Assembly: GCA_023443455.1 (NCBI GenBank)
Contig: JAEZUE010000054.1
Coordinates: forward strand, 24,643 to 88,642
Length of the DNA: 64,000 nt
Origin: Verrucomicrobiota bacterium
GTDB taxonomy: Bacteria > Verrucomicrobiota > Verrucomicrobiia > Opitutales > Opitutaceae
Reading direction: 5' to 3'
Part shown: positions 53,933 to 62,376 of the stretch, in pieces
How positions within the stretch are numbered: position 1 is the first letter of the stretch
Layout of the letters: the number at the start of each line of letters is the position of its first letter
Position numbers and translations under genes: made by a program
Notes under the pieces: generated by a model
Database searches by the model: none
Seen by the model: the letters and a program-made list of their open reading frames with translations, nothing else
Told to the model about the DNA's origin: nothing

Positions 53933-54952
53933 CTACGGGCGCAACGTCGGACCATCGACCACGCGCGCCGCGAGCGTGAGCACCGACGGGCATTCGGGCA
54001 CTCCACGCGCATTTTGCTGCAGTTGGGCGACGAGCAGCTCGACACTCCGCGCGCCGATCAGGCGCGGCTGCAGGTCGAGCCCGGCGCACGGGCGCTTCGT
54101 CTTCGCCAAGTTCAGACACACGAATCCGCAGGCGTCGGGCACCGCCACGTCGTCGGCCTCGAGGAAATCGAGCACCTCCGGCTCATGGGCCAGCACCACG
54201 TCCGGGCGGTGCCGGCGGAACCACGAGTCGAACACCTCGCGATCGAGGGCCGGAGCCTCGAGCAACGGGACGCGTCGCGACCGCGGCAGCCGCTGCTGGA
54301 AGGCGTGCAGCGCCGCACTCCGCCGCATCAGCACCCGCTCGTCGCGCCCGGTCTCCAGGATCAGGCCCGGGCGCCGATACCCCCGCCGCTCCAGCGATTC
54401 GAGCAGGTGATACATCGAGCTGTAGTGATCACAACAGACCGAGTGCAGTTGGATGGCCGTGGGCATCCGGTCCGCCGCCACCGCCGCCAGTGACGCCCAG
54501 TCCAGCGCCCCGAGGTCCGGCGCCCGCCATGCCGGCAGCACCACCACGCCGTGGATCCCACGCGCCTTGAGCACCGCATCAAGCCGCGCGAGCGTGAGCC
54601 GCCGCACCCCCACGACGAACTCCTCGAGCTTGAAGCCGAGCGCCGCCGCCCGCCCGCGCGCCCCCGCCACCAGCTCGAGATGAAACGGGCCGTGGGCGGG
54701 ACGCTCCGGCTCCGCAAACTCGATGCTCGCGAGCACGCCGTGGAAACCCGTCGTCTGCGAACGCCGCATCGCCGACATCAGGCCCGTGACGAAGCGGTTG
54801 CTCTCGTAGCCCACCTCCGCCGCCACCGCGCGTATCCGTTCCGCGGTCGCAACGGCCACCGAGGCGTCCCCGCGCAGGGCATTGGCCACCGTCGCCTTCG
54901 AGAATCCGGTGAGGCGAGCGATCGAGCGCACGGAGGGGGTTGGTCGACTCAT
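53933..54952 (-). CDS. LacI-family transcriptional regulator
   Basis: A 339-residue repressor: N-terminal helix-turn-helix SVRSIARLTGFSKATVANALRGDASVAVATAERIRAVAAEVGYESNRFV (about 7-55), then a periplasmic-binding-protein-like sugar domain. The hinge helix is short of the usual LacI hinge. Ligand-pocket residues cannot be read by eye. It is divergent from an exported beta-propeller gene with only 63 nt between starts, so it probably controls that gene and perhaps the whole pectin-type cluster to its right. A gene of this type beside sugar catabolism usually senses a sugar intermediate. Confidence 0.88.
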   Translation of the reverse strand: MSRPTPSVRSIARLTGFSKATVANALRGDASVAVATAERIRAVAAEVGYESNRFVTGLMSAMRRSQTTGFHGVLASIEFAEPERPAHGPFHLELVAGARGRAAALGFKLEEFVVGVRRLTLARLDAVLKARGIHGVVVLPAWRAPDLGALDWASLAAVAADRMPTAIQLHSVCCDHYSSMYHLLESLERRGYRRPGLILETGRDERVLMRRSAALHAFQQRLPRSRRVPLLEAPALDREVFDSWFRRHRPDVVLAHEPEVLDFLEADDVAVPDACGFVCLNLAKTKRPCAGLDLQPRLIGARSVELLVAQLQQNARGVPECPSVLTLAARVVDGPTLRP

Positions 54953-55015
54953 GGCTTAGACTGTCCAATTCTCAAAGGGGTCGAGCGCCGCCGAAGCAAC
55001 TCCTATCTCGGAATC

Positions 55016-56041
55016 ATGCCGCGCGCCTCCGTCCGTCCGTCCCGCCTTCGCCACACCGGATGCCTCGCCGCCCTCCTCGCCATGCTCGCATCTCCGCTCC
55101 ACTCCTCCGCCGAACCGACACCGGCGCTCCCCGGCAACGGCCTGGCCCAGCACCCGTTCCTCTATGCCGGCGAATGGGACCACCGCCACGCCGACCAGAC
55201 GCTCTTCGTCGTGCGCGATGGCAAAATCGACTGGACCTACTCGATCCCGATCAAAGGCCCGCGCGGCAACCTCCAGGAGATCAGCGACGCCACCCGGCTT
55301 TCCGACGGCAGCGTGCTTTTCGCCTACATGGGCGGCGCCATGCTGGTCTCGCCCGACAAACGGATCCTCTGGCAAAAGGAGGCCCCGCCCGGACTCGAGA
55401 TCCACGTCGCCCAACCGGTCGGCTCGGACCGGGTGATGATCGTGCAGAACGGCAACCCCGCCACGATGCTGCTGATCAACCTGACGACCGAGGCGATCGA
55501 GCGGCAGCTCACGCTCCCCACCGGCAATCCGGCGTCCGCCCACGGCCATTTCCGCCGCGCCCGCCTCACGCGCGCCGGCACCCTGCTCGCCGCCCACATG
55601 GACAACAACAAGGTCGCCGAATACGACATGGGCGGAAAGGAAGTCTGGGCGCTGGCGGTGCTCTCCCCGTGGGCCGCCGTGCGACTCCACAACGGCAATA
55701 CCCTTGTCTCCAGCAACCGCGGTTTCGTCCGCGAGTTCGACCCGCAAGGAAACGTCGTGTGGGAGTTTTCGCAGGCCGATGCCCCCGAGTTCCGTTTGTT
55801 CGGTCCGCAGGAGGCCAACCGCCTCGCCAACGGCAACACCGTGATCAGCTACTGGTGCCCGGGCGCGCTGAAGGATCCGCGCGACTGGCCCGGCACCATC
55901 CAGGTGCTCGAAGTCACGCCCGGAAAAAAGGTCGTCTGGGCGCTCCGCGCCTGGGACCCGCCGGCCGATCTCGGCCCCGCGACCTGTATCCAACTGCTCG
56001 ACGAACCGGGCATCCCCGAGAACGGCGACCAGATGCGCTGA
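55016..56041 (+). CDS. Exported beta-propeller protein (PQQ-like repeats)
   Basis: A 341-residue protein with a signal peptide (MPRASVRPSRLRHTGCLAALLAMLASPLHSSAEP). Seven or so beta-propeller blades follow, each with a D/N-G turn and a W (DGKIDWTYSIP; DKRILWQKEAP; GGKEVWALAV; QGNVVWEFSQ; GKKVVWALRAW), the pattern of PQQ-like propellers and arylsulfotransferase-type proteins. No enzyme motif is evident; it may bind or process a polysaccharide. It is divergent from the LacI gene and 57 nt before the aldo/keto reductase, with which it may form an operon. Confidence 0.75.
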   Translation: MPRASVRPSRLRHTGCLAALLAMLASPLHSSAEPTPALPGNGLAQHPFLYAGEWDHRHADQTLFVVRDGKIDWTYSIPIKGPRGNLQEISDATRLSDGSVLFAYMGGAMLVSPDKRILWQKEAPPGLEIHVAQPVGSDRVMIVQNGNPATMLLINLTTEAIERQLTLPTGNPASAHGHFRRARLTRAGTLLAAHMDNNKVAEYDMGGKEVWALAVLSPWAAVRLHNGNTLVSSNRGFVREFDPQGNVVWEFSQADAPEFRLFGPQEANRLANGNTVISYWCPGALKDPRDWPGTIQVLEVTPGKKVVWALRAWDPPADLGPATCIQLLDEPGIPENGDQMR

Positions 56042-56098
56042 ACCGCCGCGCCGCCCTCCCCGACCAGCCTCGTCCCTCTCTCCATTCCATCCCCTGGC

Positions 56099-57097
56099 AT
56101 GTCCTACCAAGCCGCCCCCACCCGCTACGACCGCACGGCGTTCTACCGCCGTTGCGGCCGTAGCGGCCTCAAACTGCCCGCACTCTCGCTCGGGCTCTGG
56201 CACAACTTCGGCGACGGCGATGCGCACGAACGCAGCCGCACCCTCGTGCTCGGCGCCTTCGACCGCGGCATCACCCACTTCGATCTCGCCAACAACTACG
56301 GTCCGCCCGCCGGCGCCTCGGAAAAAGTCTTCGGCCGCATCCTGCGCGAGGATCTGCGCGCCTGGCGCGACGAGATCCTCGTCTCCACCAAGGCCGGCTA
56401 CCAGATGTGGCCCGGCCCCTACGGCGAATGGGGCTCGCGCAAGCACCTGCTCGCCTCCATCGACCAGAGCCTGGGCCGGCTCGGTCTCGAGTACGTCGAC
56501 ATCTTCTACCATCACCGGCCGGATCCCGAGACCCCGCTCGAGGAGACCATGGCGGCGCTCGACCACATCGTGCGCACCGGCAAGGCGCTCTACGTGGGCC
56601 TCTCCAACTACTCCGCCGAACAGACCGCCCGCGCCGCCGTCATCCTCCGCGGACTCGGCACCCCCTGCCTGATCCACCAGCCGAAGTACCACCTGTTCGA
56701 CCGTTGGATCGAGGGCGGGCTCACGGACGTCGTGGAACGCGAGGGCATGGGCGCAATTGTATTCTGTCCGCTTGCACAGGGCCTGCTCACCGGCCGCTAC
56801 CTCGACGGCATCCCGGCCGACTCTCGCGCCGCCCACGATCCGCGTTTCCTCAAGCCCGAGGACATCACCGAGGCGAAGCTCGTCGTCATCCGCCAACTCG
56901 ACGCCCTCGCCCGCGAGCGCGGCCAGTCGCTCGCGCAGATGGCGCTGCAATGGGTGCTGCGCCGCCCCGTGATCACCTCGGCGCTCATCGGCGCCAGCAA
57001 GGTCGCACAGATCGAGGAGAACGTCGCCGCGCTCGCGCACGCCCCGCTCACCCAACCCGAGCTCGACCGCATCGAGCGGATCCTGGCAGGCGCGTAG
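56099..57097 (+). CDS. Aldo/keto reductase (YghZ/Gpr type)
   Basis: A 332-residue NADPH-dependent reductase with the AKR tetrad: Asp and Tyr in HFDLANNYG, Lys in LVSTKAGYQMWPGPYG, His in DIFYHHRPDP. Other landmarks are SIDQSLGRLGLEYVD, ALYVGLSNYSAEQ, VFCPLAQGLLTGRYLDGIP and the cofactor segment TSALIGASKVAQIEENVAAL. The insert GYQMWPGPYGEWGSRKHLLAS is characteristic of the L-glyceraldehyde-3-phosphate reductase (YghZ/Gpr) branch. In this sugar locus it may reduce an aldehyde intermediate; the substrate is inferred. Confidence 0.9.
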   Translation: MSYQAAPTRYDRTAFYRRCGRSGLKLPALSLGLWHNFGDGDAHERSRTLVLGAFDRGITHFDLANNYGPPAGASEKVFGRILREDLRAWRDEILVSTKAGYQMWPGPYGEWGSRKHLLASIDQSLGRLGLEYVDIFYHHRPDPETPLEETMAALDHIVRTGKALYVGLSNYSAEQTARAAVILRGLGTPCLIHQPKYHLFDRWIEGGLTDVVEREGMGAIVFCPLAQGLLTGRYLDGIPADSRAAHDPRFLKPEDITEAKLVVIRQLDALARERGQSLAQMALQWVLRRPVITSALIGASKVAQIEENVAALAHAPLTQPELDRIERILAGA

Positions 57098-57109
57098 CCA
57101 CATCCCCCT

Positions 57110-57129
57110 GCTCCGCTGCCGAGCGGAGC
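57110..57129. terminator. Hairpin between convergent aldo/keto reductase and ThuA genes
   Basis: GCTCCGCT/AGCGGAGC, an 8-bp perfect stem with a GCCG loop, 13 nt past the reductase stop. No T run follows on either strand; it may act as a bidirectional transcript end. Confidence 0.5.
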
Positions 57130-57200
57130 GCCAGCGTTCCTATCCCGAGACGCACCGCGCATCCCGGGGCCATTCGACGGCCGCGGCGGCCACCGCCATG

Positions 57201-57851
57201 TCAGGCAACGATCGAGAGCCCCGCGCACCAACGCGCGGCCCGACGAGCCAGTTCGGCATAGCCCGGACTCGCAAACGCTTCGGCCCGGTGCCCGGGCTGG
57301 AGATGCGCGAAACGTCCCGCGCCATATTGCCGGGCCCAACCGGCAGGCCATTCGCGGCCTTCGTGCGCGTACTGAAGGATCAACTCCGCATCGAGGCCCT
57401 TGCCGACATCGTAACGGTAGGGCTCCTCGTGAAGTTCGAACGCCGCGAGACCGGCGGTGATCGGATGCCCCCCGACCGGAGCATACCGCATCGCGGCCGA
57501 GTCCGGGTGTCCGGTGAACACCGCCCCGAACAGCGGTCGTAGCGCAGGTGTGCCGGCCCAGCAGATTCCGTTGTGCACAGCCAACAAGCCCCCACCACGC
57601 CTGACAAATTCCAGCAGGGCCCCGGCAATAGACTCGGGCACGGGCTCGTTCCACGTGTCGGCGTAGGCCACCACGAGCCGGGGTGGCGCCGGTGCCTGCA
57701 GCAGGGCCTCCCGGTTCTCGGTGAACGCCAACGCAAAGTCGGCACCGAGCGTCGCGCGAAACGCCGCCTCGACGCCGGCCAGCGGATGATACGGCGCAGC
57801 GGGAGAACCGATCACGAGCGCACGCGGGAGGGCGGTGTCGTCGGCATTCAT
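57201..57851 (-). CDS. ThuA-like domain protein
   Basis: A 216-residue protein of the ThuA (trehalose-utilisation) family, a class I glutamine-amidotransferase-like fold: PRALVIGSPAAPYHPLAG, LVVAYADTWNEPVPESIAGALLEFVRRGGGLLAVHNGICWAGTPALRPLFGAVFTGHPD, GHPITAGLAAFELHEEPYRY and ARQYGAGRFAHLQPGH. These proteins sit in sugar-catabolic clusters with poorly defined roles. It is the last gene of a five-gene minus-strand operon, 4 nt after the SDR gene. Confidence 0.85.
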   Translation of the reverse strand: MNADDTALPRALVIGSPAAPYHPLAGVEAAFRATLGADFALAFTENREALLQAPAPPRLVVAYADTWNEPVPESIAGALLEFVRRGGGLLAVHNGICWAGTPALRPLFGAVFTGHPDSAAMRYAPVGGHPITAGLAAFELHEEPYRYDVGKGLDAELILQYAHEGREWPAGWARQYGAGRFAHLQPGHRAEAFASPGYAELARRAARWCAGLSIVA

Positions 57852-57855
57852 GGAA

Positions 57856-58578
57856 TCACCAGGGAAGCGCCTCGCCGTGGAGGTCGAAATAGTCGGGTTG
57901 CTCTCCGCGCGGCCGACTCCGCCGCTGCTCGATCGCCGCGAGCACCAGCCGCGCGGCCTCGTCCGCTTCGTGGGTTGCCTTCTCGTTCTTGGCGCCGTGC
58001 ATGTACGAGCGCACATAGCCGGGATGCACCTGCATCACGCGACCGCCGAACTCGGCCAACCGCCGGTGGATGAGCGCGCCCTCCATGTTCAGCGCCGCCT
58101 TCGACATCGCGTAACCGAACCAACGATCACGCCAGTTGCGGGCCACGCTGCCCGCCTCGGACGAGATGTTGACGACCAACTTCTCGCCCCCGGCCATCAA
58201 CAGATCCCACAACTCGTGGGTCACCCGCAGGGCACCGAGTGCGTTGATCCGGAATACGTCGAGCACTCCATCCGGATCGAACTCCGGATCGCCGACCGAG
58301 TGCTCGATGTCGCCGAGGATTCCGGCATTGTTGATGACCCGGTCGAGCGCACCGACCAGACTCCGGATCTCCGATACCGCCAACCGCACGCTGGCGGCAT
58401 CGCCGACGTCCAGGCGCACGATCTCGACGCAACCGGAGAACCGCTCGGCCACCGCACGCAGCGCAGCGCCATCGACATCTAGACAGGTCGCGAAGACCCG
58501 ATCGCCCTTTGCGGCCAACTGCTCGACCAACGAAAGCCCCACGCCGCGGTCGGCCCCGGTCACCACGACTGTGCTCAT
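57856..58578 (-). CDS. Short-chain dehydrogenase/reductase
   Basis: A 240-residue classical SDR: the NAD(P) loop TGADRGVG, NNAG, the catalytic Ser in VNISSEAGSV, YAMSK (Tyr-x-x-x-Lys) and HPGYVRS. No membrane segment is present. In the sporulation-like SDR group the C-terminal segment is short, as here. It overlaps the upstream DUF6250-like gene by 4 nt and probably oxidises or reduces a sugar-derived intermediate; the substrate is not known. Confidence 0.9.
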   Translation of the reverse strand: MSTVVVTGADRGVGLSLVEQLAAKGDRVFATCLDVDGAALRAVAERFSGCVEIVRLDVGDAASVRLAVSEIRSLVGALDRVINNAGILGDIEHSVGDPEFDPDGVLDVFRINALGALRVTHELWDLLMAGGEKLVVNISSEAGSVARNWRDRWFGYAMSKAALNMEGALIHRRLAEFGGRVMQVHPGYVRSYMHGAKNEKATHEADEAARLVLAAIEQRRSRPRGEQPDYFDLHGEALPW

Positions 58579-59408
58579 GGCGCGCGACCGCTCTCGGCTG
58601 GCACCAATCGATACACGCGGAAATGCCGCAGCGTGAAGTGGCTCGTGACCGTGCGGAACGCGAACCAGCCGGCGGTGTACGGCTCGGGATCCTCGTACGC
58701 GAAGAGCCTCCGGCCGTCGCGGTAATAGCCGATCGTGCTGCCGGCCGCGACGAGCTCGACCGTCTGCGAAACGTTGGGCACGAGCAGATCCTCCGGTGCG
58801 GTGAGATCGTGTTCGGGCAACAACGGACGATTCCCGCGTTCGCCGATGTAGCGACGGAAACGTGTCGTGCCATTGCTGTTGCCGCCGAGCCCGACGTAAT
58901 AGCAGCGCAGTTGGTCGTAATCGGAGAACTGGCCGCTGCGTGGCGTGGCAAACAGCTCGCCCGGGCTGCGGATGTCGTCGGCCATCCAGAAACAGTTCAG
59001 GTCGCTCACCCGATCGTTGGTGCCGCCGGCCTTGATCGTGGTGGCCTCGTAGCGGATCAGGATCGGTCCCTCGAAACGCTGCCGAAACCAAAGCGAACAA
59101 CCGCCGGGCACGTCGATCTCGAGTTCGCCGTCGCGGAGCTCGATGCGGCCGCCCTTCTCGAGCTCCGACTGCCATTGGCCCAGGCAGCAGTCGAAGTCGT
59201 CCTTCGCCAGCAGTTCGCCCACGGCGAACCGCGGGTCGGGCGAGGCCGGCACCTCCTCGGCGGAAGCAAGAGTCGGCATAGCCATCGCCAACAATACTGC
59301 ACCCAGAACCGCACCGACTGCGTAGCGAAAGCCGCCAAGGCTTTCGGCCGCGGCGCCGAAACTCGGGCGCGTTTCGCTACGGAAGAACAGAAGGCTGCGC
59401 ATCTTCAT
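58575..59408 (-). CDS. Exported DUF6250/DUF1961-like protein
   Basis: A 277-residue secreted protein: basic start (MKMRSLLFFRSETR), hydrophobic segment (FRYAVGAVLGAVLLAMAMPTLASAEE) ending at a cleavage-like ASA. A concanavalin-like beta-sandwich follows: FDCCLGQWQSELEKGGRIELRDGELEIDVPGGCSLWFRQRFEGPILIRYEAT, VSDLNCFWMADD, YYVGLGGNSNGTTRFRRYIGERG, TIGYYRDGRRLFAYEDPEPYTAGWFAFRT and HFTLRHFRVYRL. It resembles the family near rhamnogalacturonan and pectin loci; whether it is a lyase or lectin is unknown. Overlaps of 4 nt with both neighbours show tight coupling. Confidence 0.75.
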   Translation of the reverse strand: MKMRSLLFFRSETRPSFGAAAESLGGFRYAVGAVLGAVLLAMAMPTLASAEEVPASPDPRFAVGELLAKDDFDCCLGQWQSELEKGGRIELRDGELEIDVPGGCSLWFRQRFEGPILIRYEATTIKAGGTNDRVSDLNCFWMADDIRSPGELFATPRSGQFSDYDQLRCYYVGLGGNSNGTTRFRRYIGERGNRPLLPEHDLTAPEDLLVPNVSQTVELVAAGSTIGYYRDGRRLFAYEDPEPYTAGWFAFRTVTSHFTLRHFRVYRLVPAESGRAP

Positions 59409-60745
59409 GGGGCTTTGGCGATCTCGACGGCGTACACGTGGGTGGCGCCGTGCATGTTGGAGCGGAAGACGATCCACTTCATGTCCGGCGTGAACGTGAC
59501 GTTCGGTTCGAGGCGATAGTCGTGTTTGCCCATGTCGACGAGCTTCTCGGCGACGAAGCGTCCCGGATGGATGAGCCCCTCGGAGTTCGGCGCCTTGATG
59601 CCCGCGACATCCGGCACACCGCGCGGGCGGAACAGATAGATCCACTTCCCGTCGGGCGCGTGGGCCACCATCTCGCTGTCGCCGCCGTCGCCGGCGAAGA
59701 GTGTGCCGTCGGGCGACACGTTGAAGTGCACCGACCACTCGTTGCGGTCGAGCGCGTACCAGGTGCGACGCCCGCTCGCGAGTTCATAGCCGGCCACCCA
59801 GAACACCTCGCCGCGCGGGGTCTGCAGGTCGTACCAGATCGTCTTCCCGTCGGCGGCGAAGAACTCGTGTCCCCAGATCTCCATGTTCATGGTCCGCTCG
59901 TGCAGCTTCTGGAGGCCGGTGCCGTCGGTGCGGATGGTCCAGAGGCGGTCCACCTCGTGCCAGGGGCCCTCGTGGCAGAACATGATCCGCTGCGGATCGG
60001 TGGGCGAAAACTGCACGTGGTTGAGCCACTCCGCCTCCCGATGGATCACGCGGATCTCGCCGGTGCGGGTGTCGAGGGTGAAGAGCGATCGCGGCTTACC
60101 GGCTTGGATACGGGCGAGGTTCTCGTGCATGCGCAGCTCCTTCGCCTCGGCGAAGGTCATCGGCGTGCCGTCGGGCCACGTGGCCTGGTACTCGGCCTGC
60201 CCGATCGCGCGCGTCGGCGCCTCGTCCGCCTTCTTCGTGCCTTCCGGCAGCTTCCGCTGGCCGGCCCGATCCCCCTTCTGCCAACCGCGGTCGTCCTCCT
60301 CGGCAAAGGTGCCGAGCAGCAAGGTCTCGTCGGCATTGAGCGAGGCCACGCCGCCACGCGGCACCAACGCGATCCGGCGGGTCGCCTTCGTCTCGGTGTT
60401 GGTCGCGAAGATCGCCGAGCCCTCGGCCTCCTTTCGCGTGTAATAGACATCGCCCGTGCGATGGCCGACGACGATCACGCGCACCTCGCCCTCGACCACC
60501 GGCGCGATCTCGCGGGTGGCGAGGTCGATCGTGGAGATGCCGTGCGGCGTGGTCACGACCACCTTGCGGCCGTCCGGCGTGTAGGCGTTCTGGTGAAAGT
60601 AGAGGCTCGCGGTGCCGGGCTCTTCGGAGAGGCGGACGACGCGGTGCCCCGTGGCGGCGTCAATCCATTCGCGGGGTGGTTCCTCGGCGAACAGGGCGGG
60701 CAGAAAGGTCCCGGCGGCCAGGGCGGAGAGAAGCAGGCGTTTCAT
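59405..60745 (-). CDS. Oligogalacturonate lyase-like protein (PL22 type)
   Basis: A 446-residue beta-propeller protein with a signal peptide (MKRLLLSALAAGTFLPALFAEE). Segments follow oligogalacturonate lyase: TASLYFHQNAYTPDGRKVVVTTPHGISTIDL, IMFCHEGPWHEVDRLWTIRTDGTGLQKL with the Ogl FCHEGP motif, GHEFFAADGKTIWYD, and EWSVHFNVSPDGTLFAGDGGD with the catalytic-region His. It probably cleaves unsaturated galacturonide oligomers after pectate breakdown. Ogl enzymes of Enterobacteria are cytoplasmic; the signal peptide here points to the periplasm or surface. It overlaps the DUF6250-like gene by 4 nt. Confidence 0.82.
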   Translation of the reverse strand: MKRLLLSALAAGTFLPALFAEEPPREWIDAATGHRVVRLSEEPGTASLYFHQNAYTPDGRKVVVTTPHGISTIDLATREIAPVVEGEVRVIVVGHRTGDVYYTRKEAEGSAIFATNTETKATRRIALVPRGGVASLNADETLLLGTFAEEDDRGWQKGDRAGQRKLPEGTKKADEAPTRAIGQAEYQATWPDGTPMTFAEAKELRMHENLARIQAGKPRSLFTLDTRTGEIRVIHREAEWLNHVQFSPTDPQRIMFCHEGPWHEVDRLWTIRTDGTGLQKLHERTMNMEIWGHEFFAADGKTIWYDLQTPRGEVFWVAGYELASGRRTWYALDRNEWSVHFNVSPDGTLFAGDGGDSEMVAHAPDGKWIYLFRPRGVPDVAGIKAPNSEGLIHPGRFVAEKLVDMGKHDYRLEPNVTFTPDMKWIVFRSNMHGATHVYAVEIAKAP

Positions 60746-60766
60746 GAGGGGATGGGTATCCGGTTG

Positions 60767-62134
60767 TTACTGCGGGGCCTTTTCGGAATAGGTGCGCTTC
60801 AGCCAGCTCTCGGGCACGGGCACGATGCAGATGTTCATCGAACGATTGTCCTCCGAAAGCATCGCCGACTGGATCTGGATCTTGGTGCCGGCGGCGTTGA
60901 AGGTCGGGTGCGGGTGGTCGGCGGCGGTGGTCTTGTGGCCGGTGGTGAGCAGGAGCATCTCGCCGGTGTGCCGGTCGATCAGATACAGGCTGCGGGAGAA
61001 GTCGTCGCCCGCCAGCCAGCGGCCGTCGCCCGAACCGTTCACATGCCAGAACCCGCTGCCCTCGCGGGTCTGCCCCTCGATGCGCATCTCGCCGGTGCGC
61101 AGGTTGATCACGCCCAGTCCGGTGGGCCGGTCGCGCGAGCCGCAGCTGCCCCACTCGTCGGCGTTGCCGATCGGTCGGTGCCCGAGGATGGCGAGTGCGA
61201 CCTCGTCTCGGGTGATCACGGCCTCGTGCGTCACCCAGTCATGGCTCGCCTCGGTGTAGAGCGGGCGCAGCCCGGTGCCGTCGGCGCGCACCGTCCAGGT
61301 GCGTTGCGGCGACTTGCCGCCGGTCTCCCAGCAGAAGACGATCTCGCCGGGCACCCAGGGATTGGTCTGCACGTGGCCGATCTGGAACGGCACCGCGACG
61401 ATGAACTTCACCTCGCCGGTCTTCAGGTTCATGCTCGCCAGCCCGGTCGGCCCGGCGCCCATGTTGCGCGGGCCGTAGTTCTCCTCGACCTTCGTGCCCG
61501 GGGCGAGGTACTGGCCGGCGACCTCCTTGCTGCCGACGCGGAAGTACGCGAAGTCCTCGTTCGGATCGAGGGCGACATCGCCCACCGCGCCCATCGCGAG
61601 CGGCACCGTGCCGCAGACGTGCTGGTAGGAATCGGGGCTCTTCATCGTACCCGCGGCGCTGTCGGCAAAGACCGCGGCCAGGTCCGCGCGCACGATCTGC
61701 GCCGGCTCCTTCTGGTCCTTCACGTCGGCGTAGGCCGGAGAACCGGATACATCGCCCGCGCCGCTCTTCGGCACCCGCAGGAAGTAGAGGTTCATCGAGT
61801 GGTCGGCCAGGCAGAGCATGCCGGTGTAGCCGCCCTCGGTCACCTGCACGATGTCACCGGTTTCCTCGTTCACCGCCATCGCCTCGCCCTTCACCCGGTT
61901 CGAACGGAAGACCAGCCACTGGCCGTCCGCGGTCCATTGGTGGTGCGTCTGGTAGATCTTCGAATCGCCGGCCGGTGTGCTGGTCAGAAAGGTCAGCGGC
62001 GTGCCGGTGACCGGATCGATCACGACTTTCTTTTCGGAGGGAAACCGCTGGCCGATCTGCGCGGCGGAGACGGAGGGGAAACACGCCGCGGCCACCAGGC
62101 CGAGCGTCGCGAAAGCGAGCAATGAGGTCTTCAT
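60767..62134 (-). CDS. Second oligogalacturonate lyase-like protein, divergent motif
   Basis: A 455-residue paralogue of the next gene, with a signal peptide (MKTSLLAFATLGLVAAACFPSVSAAQ). It keeps the propeller framework (SKIYQTHHQWTADGQWLVFRSNR; GHVQTNPWVPGEIVFCWETGG; HDWVTHEAVITRDEVALAILGHRPIG; HPHPTFNAAGTKIQIQS), but the Ogl FCHEGP motif reads FCWETG. The His-x-x-x-x-His HDWVTHEA block and HPHP remain, so it may still bind metal. It is the promoter-proximal gene of the operon, and its start at 62134 lies 242 nt from the divergent aldolase gene. The substrate may differ from that of the first copy. Confidence 0.78.
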   Translation of the reverse strand: MKTSLLAFATLGLVAAACFPSVSAAQIGQRFPSEKKVVIDPVTGTPLTFLTSTPAGDSKIYQTHHQWTADGQWLVFRSNRVKGEAMAVNEETGDIVQVTEGGYTGMLCLADHSMNLYFLRVPKSGAGDVSGSPAYADVKDQKEPAQIVRADLAAVFADSAAGTMKSPDSYQHVCGTVPLAMGAVGDVALDPNEDFAYFRVGSKEVAGQYLAPGTKVEENYGPRNMGAGPTGLASMNLKTGEVKFIVAVPFQIGHVQTNPWVPGEIVFCWETGGKSPQRTWTVRADGTGLRPLYTEASHDWVTHEAVITRDEVALAILGHRPIGNADEWGSCGSRDRPTGLGVINLRTGEMRIEGQTREGSGFWHVNGSGDGRWLAGDDFSRSLYLIDRHTGEMLLLTTGHKTTAADHPHPTFNAAGTKIQIQSAMLSEDNRSMNICIVPVPESWLKRTYSEKAPQ

Positions 62135-62376
62135 GAATATGCGTTGGGGACGGACGGGGATGTGAGACTAGCGCACCTCGACAGCAATGTCAGGCGCCGC
62201 GGTCGGGTAGACGCGTTGGCGACGGCACAGGTTGCCATCACCGGCAGCCGCTTCGCCCCGAAATCGCGCGGACAGTCAAGCGGTGCGACATTCGCGTCGC
62301 GACCCGGCGCGGTCTTTGTGTTTGTTGCCACCGAGCCGCTGGCCGACCCTCCACCACTGCAACGTCGACCCAACCC

